A DNA stretch of 64,000 bases, taken from NCBI GenBank assembly GCA_021029095.1, contig JAJOHG010000015.1, positions 496,001 through 560,000 on the forward strand. Reading direction: 5' to 3'. The position numbers and the translations under genes were made by a program. This document shows positions 1 to 9,600 of the stretch, piece by piece (the first letter of the stretch is position 1; each line of letters begins with the position of its first letter). This stretch comes from Phellopilus nigrolimitatus (taxonomy: Eukaryota; Basidiomycota; Agaricomycetes; Hymenochaetales; Hymenochaetaceae). The notes beneath the pieces were generated by a model. That model saw nothing but the letters and a program-made list of their open reading frames with translations. It was not told the DNA's origin and ran no database searches.

Positions 1-741
1 ACGTGAACGAGTATCTCTGGCTCCTGCGCGCGGTGTCGAAAGAACTAAGCATGCTCGGCCGTCGGGCGATGTACTATCTCGCTGCGGCTGTAAGTGACTT
101 CTTCCTGCCGAGGGAGAAGATGGTACGTGCATTCATTTTACAACAATTAATCGCCTTGATTGAATAGGATTGCTTCGCATATATTAGAGCGAACACAAAA
201 TTCAGTCTGGCAAGGGTAGCCTCATACTCGAGATGGACCAAGTGCCAAAGATCCTAAAGCCCATGGTCGACGAATGGACTCCGGAGGGATTTGTTGTCTC
301 GTTCAAGGTAATTCCCTCGCGTTTCACATGAAGTCTGAAAAACTCTAAGCGAATCATCAATAGCTTGAGACCGACACGTTGCTCCTCGTACCGAAGGCGC
401 GTGCGGCACTCGAGCGTTATGGACATCAAGTCGTGATCGGCAACGAGCTGCACCGGCGCAAATACGAAGTCGTATTCGTCGCGCGCACCTTTGATTCGAC
501 CTCCGACTCTACCCATACCTCATCGACATCGTCTTCATCTGGCTCTGCGCCTGAGGCCCGCGCGAAGCCGATTACTGGCTCCAATAAAGGCGACAGTGCC
601 CCAGTCCATATCGAAGAGACGTGGCTCCGTATTGATGAGAACTCTACATCGGCTGGAAAGGAAATAGAAGAGGACATCGTTGATGAGCTTGTACGGCGGC
701 ATCTGGCGTGGGCTGAATACCCAAGTCGCGTGTATAGGTAA
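1..741 (+). CDS. CAB2: Phosphopantothenate-cysteine ligase, 3' part (partial)
   Basis: This enzyme joins 4'-phosphopantothenate to L-cysteine in CoA biosynthesis in the cytosol. The gene is cut by the left edge of the window. Visible exons are about 1-122, 188-307 and 364-741. They give a phase-consistent protein containing [13 protein letters not shown], then KIQSG, then [10 protein letters not shown] and the late motif [14 protein letters not shown], all characteristic of the eukaryotic PPCS/Cab2 family. A Ser/Thr-rich linker (about 515-560) is inserted before the C-terminal helix that ends [16 protein letters not shown]. The N-terminal nucleotide-binding part is outside the window. Both introns are 56-65 nt. 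Family assignment is firm. Activity cannot be judged from a partial gene. Confidence 0.9.
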
Positions 742-1659
742 ACGGGAGGAGCGCCCGCGGCGTATACAATGTAACTTGTGATGGAAGGAAGAGGTTGCTT
801 GAATAATGTTTGTATTGATATAACACAGATTTCTATGTCTAGCATGTCTGACAAAACTGCAGATCGCACCTTCTGCACATCCACGATAATTGTGTATAAT
901 AAGATGAATACAAAGGAATTGCATGCGTTCAGGCTCATATACATCACAGTCCGTATACATGATGTGCCTACAGAATGTATATGCAGTTTGATGTAGGTCA
1001 GGTAGTTTGGTCGGTATCGCAGCACGAAAGGAATGATCGGTTATGCATCATGGTTTTTCAAAATACAGACACGGTAACATCTTGCTTGACCTGCACTCCA
1101 ATTACTAAAAAATAACAGCCAATCCTTACAGCCAGAAATAAGATGCATAGACTAATGAGATCAGCTTAAATACAGAAGTATGGCCTGTTATGAGTTTACT
1201 TCGTATTAAGCAACAGATATGTGAGGAAATGTGGGGAGGGGAAAGGTGCCATAATATTTATGCTGAAGGTACCCACGAGTAGACAACAGGTGCCCTATGG
1301 AAATCTGTCAGGATACCGTCAATGCCACGAACATATTTAGTTAAGAAGTTTGTGACCTTCCTGTCAATGTATAGATGTGCATTTAGCATGCACGAATATG
1401 ACTCTCAAGTACAGCGAGGACCATAGAAACGGCGAGGAAGGTAGTCTCTGTTTGTATGCGTAGCATGCAGTTTGGCGATATAGCATTGACCGAGTCTAGA
1501 CGCAAGAAGCGGACACAGCAAGCATAAATTGGAGAGTGAAACAGAAAGCATACCGCGAGCCTCTTGAGGTCGTTCATGCCTATTAGTATCCTCGCCAATG
1601 CGCCAGGTTGCCGCCGATGCCGATGCCGAAGGGTTCAGAAAAGAGGTAAAGCTCGTTCG
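742..1659. other. Intergenic, no gene seen
   Basis: A stretch of about 0.9 kb between the end of CAB2 and the 3' end of the minus-strand unknown. It is AT-rich, with short open frames on both strands, none of which has a splice-consistent extension or a recognisable motif. It presumably holds the two 3' UTRs. Confidence 0.5.
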
Positions 1660-2280
1660 TTACCAAAGTGGGGCCACGTCCACGTCCATGTATATGTCTT
1701 CAGGCGCGTCTACGTCCATCGGAGAGCCAGGCGGGGTCCATTTGTCGGTTGGAAGGGGTGAGAAGGCACGGTCAAGGTGCGCCAAGACGAGCTGTTTGAT
1801 TCGACTCTTTTCCGCAGGGCTTTTGTCGTGCGCGCTTCCTGCTATAACTATAGCGGTCCCACCGCTTATAATTGTCAAAGCTGGAGTTGGGGACATCAGC
1901 ACCTCGGTGTGCATGCTGACTAGAGCACCAGCAGGATCCTTGACAAAACAGACGCCGCGCGGATATAAGTCACACAAAGGGTGGACGGTGTCCACGCCAG
2001 GTTCGATGCCAACGTCCACACTCACCTTCAGATTGAGTGGTGCTCTCTGTTCATGCGGTTCCTGCGGATTCTCTGCGCTGAAAAACGGCAAGTTAGTATT
2101 GGACACCATCGTGACGTCGCCACCAGAGACAGCGGTGACCTCTTCCCCGCAAGTAGCTCGACGTTTGTCCGGGTAAAGAAGGACGGGAAAACCAGAAAAC
2201 CACCGAGTTACGGTTCGAGGCTGGAGATTAAAACTAATGACTGAATGCATAAATCGGAAAAGTTGTGATAGCGTGTTCAT
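1660..2280 (-). CDS. Unknown protein, paralogue of the 3876-4547 gene
   Basis: A single open frame of 206 residues, not recognised as a known family. Residues about 48-115 align with the neighbouring 223-residue gene. Both have a stretch ending in LKVS.(D/N)VG(I/T)E, then xVxTxH, then G(V/I)(C/R)FVKDP, and both end in TPPG(S/F)PMDVD followed by acidic DMDVD-type repeats. The first 45 or so residues are not shared, so the true start may be an internal methionine or lie in another exon. No signal peptide or membrane segment is evident. The shared core and tail with diverged linkers suggest an old tandem duplication. Function unknown. Confidence 0.5.
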   Translation of the reverse strand: MNTLSQLFRFMHSVISFNLQPRTVTRWFSGFPVLLYPDKRRATCGEEVTAVSGGDVTMVSNTNLPFFSAENPQEPHEQRAPLNLKVSVDVGIEPGVDTVHPLCDLYPRGVCFVKDPAGALVSMHTEVLMSPTPALTIISGGTAIVIAGSAHDKSPAEKSRIKQLVLAHLDRAFSPLPTDKWTPPGSPMDVDAPEDIYMDVDVAPLW

Positions 2281-2990
2281 TCACTTCTTGAGTTGTTAAG
2301 GGATATGAAGCATTTCATTGCGACCATATACATACCCGAGCATGTGGCTGTGTTGGCCGTGCAAACGTCTAAAAATACTTTTCGAATGCAAACACTGCCT
2401 TTGCACAGTGTATTAACTCTGCACAGACGTCCATTCGTTTGCACTAGTATTGCCATTTTCCGGCTTAAATTGCTTCAGGATGGCTCGAGACTGCGAGCTG
2501 TTAGGTTTTCACAGAGTAAATACAGTATTTGATTGGAACTTGGTGGACAACTTTGAATTTTGCAATATCTCGCTCAATGCTTGACAACTTTGTATTTGTT
2601 ATAATTGCAATGCACTGTGCATATCACAAGGAACTGCATAATGAACCTTACTGTCTGATGTTCAATGCATGTAAACAAGTATAGATGTCAAAGTGACAAT
2701 AATCATATGGCAGACGGCGATCGTATGCAGCAAACAGCAGTTGCAGGAATACATAGACTACGGTACAGTCCATACTGGGAAAAAGGCGATGCAGATTTGC
2801 TTCAAGTGAATGACCTTTTTCTCACCTTCTCTCACTTTAAACGCTCCTGGAGCTTTAATCCGTTCGAGAACAAACAAGCAAGGAACATTCGACAGCCTAT
2901 GCAGGAATAAGATACTCGATCCCGGATGCAACTACACACCAATCCGGAGGAGAACAATGAGCACTGAAAAAAGGTGCAAGTATCACTCTC
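2281..2990. other. Intergenic, no gene seen
   Basis: AT-rich spacer between the start of the minus-strand unknown and the Egh16-like relic. Only short open frames without motifs are seen. Confidence 0.45.
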
Positions 2991-2993
2991 TCA

Positions 2994-3360
2994 ACGGACG
3001 AATGCTCGCACAGCCCAGATGCATGAGGCCAAGCTCCGCGCAGATCTTGAGCGAGCGCACAAGACGGGCACCCTAAACGGAGAAACTCCGTAAGCGACTG
3101 TTATTTCAAAAACAATTTGTAAATGAGAACGTACAGCAGCTTTGGCCTTGGCTCCCTTAGCTGCTTTGGCAGTGGCGGCACCTTTATTATTTTGTTTCTT
3201 TCCCGTCGTAGCCATGCCTGTAGTGGTTACATTCACGGTGCTGCGATATGGTATCCTGGCACGAAAGGAACAACTGGTGAGCCGTAATTACCTTCTTAAA
3301 ATGCAGCTCTTGGATATAACAACCGCCATCCGCCTGAGCTAGAAATCGCTTGCCTCCACC
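2994..3360 (-). pseudogene. Decayed third copy of the Egh16-like gene (3' part)
   Basis: On the minus strand, from about 3236 downward, the sequence reads NVTTTG, then TTGKKQNNKGAA and AKAAKGAKAKAA. This matches the Lys/Ala-rich tail of the two intact Egh16-like genes at 12339 and 15626. It is followed by a GTACGT donor, an intron of similar length, and GARLVRSLKICAELG, the last-exon motif of those genes. The final exon then carries a deletion of about 20 nt that removes EALEKKRS and shifts the frame, so the WVWAA end is lost. Upstream (3240-3360) only patchy similarity remains and there is no signal peptide or intact frame. It lies opposite in orientation to the intact pair, about 9 kb away. 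Confidence 0.75.
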
Positions 3361-3875
3361 AGCACCTCTGCCTCATGTATCGTTAGAATACTGCAAAGCC
3401 ATTCGGAGGGGAAATGGTGAAGAGGAGCGCTGAATAAGTATATATATGGTAGGGACGGCACAAAAGGATGTTTAGGAATCTTGTCGGAGTTTTGGGGAAC
3501 GCGCAGAAACTGTTGCAGACTTACGGATAGTAGGTATTCGAGATTAGTAAATGGCTTTGCATATGAACTGATCCTTTCATTTCACTATTCACACGTTTGC
3601 CCACGGCTTACCATACAAACGGACTCTGTACACAACTGCCGACGACTCCACCCCTCGTATTCTAATCATCCTTTCCGTAGCATTGATCGCGGTAGAAAGG
3701 GAGGAGTGTACTGTAGACTCTCACTCTGCCGATATTGGTCTGTCTTCAGTGTTACCGCTGGCAAAGATGTACCGCGAAGGTATATGAGGTAGTTAGTGTC
3801 TGTATCGCTAACATGCGGTATGGGGAATTGACTGGGTTTGGACGCACCTCCTTATTTACGCGTAACCCTTGCCCG
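3361..3875. other. Intergenic, no gene seen
   Basis: Spacer between the Egh16-like relic and the 3' end of the 3876-4547 gene. A TATATATA run lies near 3440. No supported coding segment. Confidence 0.4.
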
Positions 3876-4547
3876 TCAGTTGGCAGATGGCGGAAATGGA
3901 CCCGCGTTGGCCATACCTTCCTCAGTGTCCACGTCCATGTCCACATCTCCGTTGACTACTTCAGATGCCGTGCCTTCGTCTACGTCCATTGGGAAACCTG
4001 GCGGGGTCTGTCTGTCTGTCTCGGTTTGGTCGTGGCCTGATGCGCCTAACCCGCTTTGCGGCTGATAGCTAGTGCCATTTGGAAGGTGCGAGAGGGTGCG
4101 GTTAATTTGTCCTTGGCCGTGATCATAGTTGCTGATGTGCACAATGGGTGCCCCACAGAAAGGACAATTGCCACTTATGACTGCCGTAGAAATAGTCGGA
4201 GTTACTTTAGCCGCGGCATACCCATTGACAGGGCTGATCGTTGTCGCACCGTCCTGCCCATGCCCCCCGACAGTCGCACCATTGGTGGCTTCAGAGGGTG
4301 CAGGGGCAGGAGCAGTGCCATCTCCAGGGTCCTTCACAAAACGGATGCCATACGGAAGTGAGTCATCCAAAATGTGGATGGTGTTCACGTTATGTTCAGT
4401 GCCAACGTTCTCGCTCACCTTTAAAACGAGTCCTACTTTCTGTCGCTGCGGAGTCTCCGCAGGTGTTGGGTATGCATTGGTCAGCGTCACCGTAGTCGCG
4501 ATGACGGCGCCAAAGGTAGTGGGATGGTTTGGATCAATGATCTTCAT
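3876..4547 (-). CDS. Unknown protein with FVKDP core and PMDVD tail
   Basis: A single-exon frame of 223 residues from an ATG at 4547. It shares with the 1660-2280 gene a block LKVSENVG, then NTIHILDD, then GIRFVKDP, and a tail TPPGFPMDVDEG with further DVDMDVD repeats. The middle, about residues 80-180, is Gly/Thr/Ala-rich and carries one CPFCGAP pair (a CxxC not present in the paralogue), so a complete zinc site is not visible. No signal peptide or membrane helix. An exact 16-bp palindromic TATATATA element lies about 135 nt upstream of the ATG. I do not recognise the family. It may be lineage-specific, and the conserved core between paralogues argues that it is genuinely coding. Confidence 0.6.
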   Translation of the reverse strand: MKIIDPNHPTTFGAVIATTVTLTNAYPTPAETPQRQKVGLVLKVSENVGTEHNVNTIHILDDSLPYGIRFVKDPGDGTAPAPAPSEATNGATVGGHGQDGATTISPVNGYAAAKVTPTISTAVISGNCPFCGAPIVHISNYDHGQGQINRTLSHLPNGTSYQPQSGLGASGHDQTETDRQTPPGFPMDVDEGTASEVVNGDVDMDVDTEEGMANAGPFPPSAN

Positions 4548-4631
4548 TCAAATACATGTAAACTACTGGTTTTGTACGCTCGAATAAAATCGAATTTACT
4601 GTTGAATTTTGTGGATAATTTCGACTATGTC

Positions 4632-4660
4632 GGCGGGGGTTTGGTGGGGGTTGATGGGGG
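4632..4660 (+). repeat. G-rich tract with three G5 runs
   Basis: Three runs of five G separated by 5-7 nt, plus flanking GG pairs, sit just upstream of the 3876-4547 gene and in the promoter space of the secreted-protein gene at 5180. Only three long runs are present, so at most a two-tier or bulged quadruplex could form on this strand. Confidence 0.6.
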
Positions 4661-4680
4661 TTAGCGGAAGTAAATTGTCG

Positions 4681-4696
4681 TGGGTATATATACCCA
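4681..4696. promoter_or_regulatory. Palindromic TATA element
   Basis: A perfect 16-bp palindrome, TGGGTATATATACCCA. It lies 134 nt upstream of the minus-strand ATG at 4547 and about 490 nt upstream of the plus-strand ATG at 5180. Position and TATATATA core fit a TATA box for the minus-strand gene. The symmetry is unusual. Confidence 0.45.
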
Positions 4697-4731
4697 ATCC
4701 TGTGGCTGTGCAAGTATTTTTGGTACTGTAA

Positions 4732-4771
4732 TGACTCATCGTTGCAATAATTGACTCATCGTTGCAATAAT
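4732..4771 (+). promoter_or_regulatory. Tandem 20-bp repeat with two Gcn4/AP-1 sites
   Basis: Two perfect, adjacent 20-bp copies, each beginning TGACTCATCG. TGACTCA is the consensus of Gcn4/AP-1-type bZIP factors. The repeat is about 410 nt upstream of the secreted-protein ATG at 5180. A TATAAG element at 4960-4965 lies between. The repeat is seen directly; binding and regulation are inference. Confidence 0.5.
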
Positions 4772-5179
4772 ACCCGATACATAATTGTTGACCAAAACGG
4801 GTCGGCTAGTGTGGCGTTAGGCATTTTTCTCTCTCTTGACAACCAGTAAAATGCCCGAAAATTAATTCAGACCTTATTTCCTGGACTGGCTACAGCCTAT
4901 AGGTATATTAACAGCGCCGGTGCCGGGCGTTCTCAACGACCTCAACAGTCAGCGTTTAATATAAGGGCCGACAGCTGCGCCCTTCTCGTGGCTGTCTCCC
5001 ATTCCCCTTCGTTCGCTGGCCGGTTCAGTTTCCAGTTTCTCTTTCTTTTTTGCTCTTAGCACTACTGCCCGCTCTTTCTATCCGTCTGCGACGCTTCCCT
5101 GATTTTCGACCTGCGTGAACACTAAGATTATACTTGTACTCCGAGTCGCTCTCTTCAACCTCTTCGAACTCCGCAAGCA

Positions 5180-5795
5180 ATGCTCTTCCCGCTCCTGCTC
5201 TCGTTCCTCGCGCTCTTCCTCGGCACGCTCGCGGCGCCTATCCCACTTAGCGAGCGTCAAGAGACAGTGTCCAACGTCAAGTGCACCAGCTCGACGTGCG
5301 TCGCTCCGTCCGACCCTCCCTATCCACCCACGCAGCTTCTCGCACTGCGTATGCCAATATCTGCTGACACGCTGCTTATACACACAGCGCGCTCGACTCG
5401 CACACCGTGAACGTCGCGCTGCTGCAGATCTGTGGGGGCATCTCCGGCGCGATCGAGCAATGCGAGGGCGCGCCGGCGTCGACGACGGGCGTGTCGGGCA
5501 ACGTGCAGTTCAGCGTTACCCCCGCGCAGGCCGGCGCGACGATCAACATTTCCAAGGGCCGCTGGGAGCGTGCGTCTCGTATTCCTTTCATTTTTGTTTC
5601 CTTCTCCTCCCCGGCTCCGGCGCTGAAGATCTTTTTTTTTCTTTTTCTTTTTGTTTCTGCGGGTTGCTTGGAATCGCCTATGTAGAGGGCATCAAGGCGG
5701 CGTTTGCCGTGTGTGGCCAGGACAAGCCCTTCACCGCGACCTTCACCGGCGGGGCGAGCACGGGTGACGTGAACGTCGTTCTTGCAGGGAACTAA
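5180..5795 (+). CDS. Small secreted cysteine-containing protein
   Basis: Three exons (5180-5295, 5388-5569, 5686-5795) join in phase to 135 residues. Residues 1-19 form a clear signal peptide with a long Leu/Phe core ending LGTLAAP. A short SERQ stretch follows, possibly a processing site. The mature part of about 110 residues has four cysteines (VKCTS, QICGG, EQCEG, AVCGQ), enough for two disulfides. A Gly/Ala/Thr-rich region with predicted beta character carries GNVQFSVTP and TGDVNVVLAGN at the end. The first intron is inferred because the alternative donor at 5346 gives an immediate stop. No family recognised. It is extracellular by its signal peptide, and effector-like only in size. Confidence 0.7.
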
Positions 5796-6674
5796 CTCGC
5801 AGGGGAGCCATCCATCTTCGACGCGCTGTCAAGCTTTTTTTTGTGGGTACGCACTGCGCAAGGAGGAGGCTAGGAAGATGTTTCATTCATTGGGTTCTTC
5901 GCATTTGCAATTTTTTTTCTTTGGAAGGCAAAATCGATACTGGGTTTTATTGTGGGTATTTAGGGATGCTGTTGTTGCGAATTCAAATTGGGTTTTCATC
6001 GGGCCTTAATATATCGCCAGACTTGCGAGGGCCTGCTCTATTTCTCACACTCGTCAACAACGATGCTCTCGTCAAAGAGCACAAGCTGTGCGTGTGATTA
6101 ATCCTGAGACGCAGACGTAGACATGAGATGTGAGAGAAACATTGATGATATACTTATATACGATGCTTGACATTGACGTACGAGGAAGAACGGGAGAAAG
6201 CAAGGATTCGGATACGACAGAGGGCAAAGGAGACGTGAAGGGGACAGATAGACAGCGAGAACACGGGAAAGAAAATGAAGAAAAGGAGATATATACGCGA
6301 TGCAAGAGGCCAAAACTCAGAAAGGATGAAAGAAAAAAAAGAGAAAAGAGGAAGAGGGAAAATGCCAAATTAGAGAGAAAGGGAGGAAGAAAGACCCTTC
6401 TTGACAGGAAATAAGTAAATAGAGAAACAGAGCCCAGAGACGGGATGGGAGACGGAGCGAGAGCGACAGCGGCTTTTTCTAATAAAATAAAAGGATCCTC
6501 CCAAGAAAAGAGACGAAGAGGAAGTTGCGTTGATTGCTTTGCTTTGCTGGTGCGTGTGCTGGATGCCGGAGAGAAAACGGGGGAAATCGAGAGAATGTAA
6601 CAGTGTCTGAGAGAAAAACAATCAGACGAGGGGAGAGGTCGAGAAGTTTTTTGTTTTTCTGCAAAAATCGCAGA
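5796..6674. other. Intergenic with long polypurine stretch
   Basis: Convergent 3' ends of the secreted-protein gene and the RRM gene. From about 6180 to 6480 the plus strand is strongly purine-biased (GAAAG/GAGAAA runs), so the 3' untranslated RNA of the minus-strand RRM gene would be pyrimidine-rich. No coding segment is supported. Confidence 0.55.
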
Positions 6675-9600
6675 TCACAGCGCAGCAGGCTCCGCAGACG
6701 CCAGCCGGACATGAGCGCCTGTCTCGTCCGAGTGCGTCTTCTGCAGCGTCGCGGGGCGGTGCGCGCCCTCCGCACCCATGGAGAAGTGCCGCGCGGCGCC
6801 CACCGCGGGGTACCCGCCCGCGGCCTCCGCCTCCGCCTCGGAGGACGACGACGACTCGTGCCGCTGCACGCCCGCGGGGGACTCCGCCGCCGACGCGTGC
6901 CCGCCCGAGGCGTCCCGGTCCCTCTGCTTCCTGCCCTTCGGCGGGGACCCGAGCCGCACGGAGGCCAGGTCGCTCGCGAGGCCGTTGAGCGACGCGGAGG
7001 GGGCCGTGCCGTTGGCGACGTTCTCCTCGCTCGACCGCCATGACGTCGCGCCGGAGCTCGAGCTCTGCGCGCGGCACTCCAGCTCGTCGTGCCCGGGCTC
7101 GCTGTTCGTCTGCGCCGACGCGCCCGAGCCCGAGTCGTTCCGCTCGTGCACCGGCCGGCCGTCGAGGCCCTCCACGGACATCGTGCTCCCGTCGCGGAGG
7201 ATCTCGTTCGCGAGGCCCGAACTCCCGAGCATCGACACCGGCGGGAAGTAGCCCTCGGCGCGCGGCGAGCCGCCGACGGGCGGGAAGTAGCCGTTCGGCT
7301 CCTCGCCGGAGCCCATCCCGTATGCGGCGGGGTCGAAGAACATGCCCATCCCGGGACTGCCGGGCTGGCTGCCCGGGTACCCGTGCGGGAGCGAGTACGG
7401 CGGGTTGATGAGCACCGGCGAGCCGACGGCGGGGTTGAGGTACGGCGCGCGCCCGCCGCCCGCGCCGGCGTTCGGCCGCCCCCAGAATGCGCCGGGGCTC
7501 ATCGTCGTCCCCGGCGTGAACGGCTGGAAGACGTGGTGCGGCAAATGCAGAGGCGGGGAGATCATCCCGCCCATGTTCATGCCCATGCCCATGCCCATCG
7601 ACATCGGGTTCCCGTTCGGGTCGTGCGGGTTCGGCGACGCAGCGTACGCGTCCCTCGCACTCATCTGCGCGCCGGGCGCCTCAGCGGGAGTCGGCGGGAT
7701 CGCGCTGCTGCCCCCGGCCGGGGCCGCGCCGGGCGACGGCTGCGGAACGAACGAGAAGCTCGGCATGCTCGGCGTGATCGGCGGCAGGCCGTGCGGCGTC
7801 ATGTTGCTGTGCACGTGCGCGGGCATGGCGTACGGGTGCTGATGCACGGGGCTCATGGGCCCATAAGGCGAATAGCCGGGGTATATGACGCTCACGGGCG
7901 ACATCGGATGGCCAGTGGGCGAGAGGGGGTGTTGGTGGGGGTGGGGCTGCCCCGGGGAGTAGAGGGGGAACGCGCTGACGGGCGGAGGAGGGGGAATTGA
8001 TATCGGCCCCGGGTGCGCAGGATGCGAACCTCGTGGAGAGGCGGAGGACGTCGCGGGTGGCGGGTGTGTGGAGCTGGCGGGGCCAGATGAAGAGGCGGTA
8101 GGGCGGGACGACGATGAGTTCAAGAGAGGCGCGGATGAGGCCGAGCTGAAGCTCGGTCTATTACTGCGCTTAGGCGACGCCGGAGACGACGCCACGAACG
8201 GGTTCGGTATCGGCGCAGCGGAGCGCCCGCTTGGCGCCGACGTCGACAGTGTCATGGGCACGCTCAGGCCGTCGCTGGCGCTGTGCGCCGTGCCCGGGCG
8301 GCTGCTGGCCGATGAAATCGGTGCAGATATCTTCTGCCGCCTCTCCGCGAGGCTCGGCGACAGCCCCGAGAATGCGTCAAACGGCGACGCGGGCGAGCCG
8401 TTCGCGCTCGCGTTCCTGCTTCCGTTTGTCTGCAGCTGCTGGTCTCGCAAGGATTCCTGCAGAGCCTGAAGCGATGCGCCCAGAGTCGCAGAAGTGGGCG
8501 CTGACCCCGGTCCGCTGCTAGAAGAGTAGCGCTCGATGCCCTGGGAGCTGACAAGCTGCTGGAGCTGCGCAGCTTGAATGAAGACGGCCTGCGCTGACGC
8601 TGCCGACGTCTGCACGGGTGTGGTCAGATTCGACGAGTGTGGTGACAAACTCAGTGGATGTGACGTCTGTGCGCAAAACTTGTCGTAATGCACCTTTAAC
8701 GTCCGCCCATTGTAGTCGAATCTGTATAATCCGAGTCAGCTTAATATCCATTACTGGAGAAAAAGAGTATGCATGCCCGTTAAACATTGCAACTGCGCGC
8801 TCGGCATCAATCTCATTCGCAAACGACACTGTGCCAAAGCCCCTTGATCGTCCGTCAGGCCCTAACGACACATCTGCGCGCAGAATCGTTCCCGCCTGCC
8901 GGAACAGATCCTTAAGGTCCTGCCATTGGCAGTGGAATGGAAGCTGAGCATTCCGTCACACAGTTGTTGAGCAAATAAGAGATAATTCCATCGTTCGAGT
9001 GTTCAACGAGGTCGAAGGAGAGAAAAATCAGAACAGCCTATGCCTAGAACCATCTAGCCCACTCACATTCCCAACAAACAGGCTCCGCATCCCCGAGATC
9101 GATCTGGACCGCTCCCTCTCTAACTCTCCACCCATACTCCCAAGCATCCCGAGCCTATTCAGTGAACCCAAAGACCCAGCCGAATTAAGCCTCGAGGGCC
9201 CAGACGACCCAAGGAGAAGTTCTTCGTGCTCAAATTGCTGTTGTTGCTGCTGTTGCTGTTGTTGTTGTTGTTGTTGTTGCTGCTGCTGCTGCTGCTGCTG
9301 TTGTTGTTGCCGCTGCTGCTCTTGCTGGAACGCTAGCAGACTAGAACTTAGAGGATTGAGCGGCGAGGACGGCGAGAGGCTCGAAGAGAGCGCGCTAGCG
9401 AGCGCGGAGGGCGAGAGCGTAGTCGAGGATGACGGCCCGGAGCCCGAGCCCGAGCCGGAGAGGTGCTGCGTAATAAAGGGCAGCGGCGCCTGCGGTGCAG
9501 GGACATGAAGCCCGTTCATCCCGCCCATATTCATCCCGTTCACAGCCATCCCGGCGCTTACAGTCCCCATCGTGGGCATCCCCGCGCCCACTGCCAGGCC

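Noticed and set aside
426..1025. Minus-strand open frames over CAB2
   Set aside because: Shadow of the CAB2 last exon. No motif.
6778..8469. Plus-strand open frames of up to 300 codons opposite the RRM gene C-terminus
   Set aside because: Arg/Ala/Pro-rich frames mirror the Pro/Ser/Gly-rich minus-strand protein. The minus strand carries the RRM exons in phase.
9236..9312. Short regular repeats considered as a CRISPR-like array
   Set aside because: A eukaryotic trinucleotide tract with no spacers.
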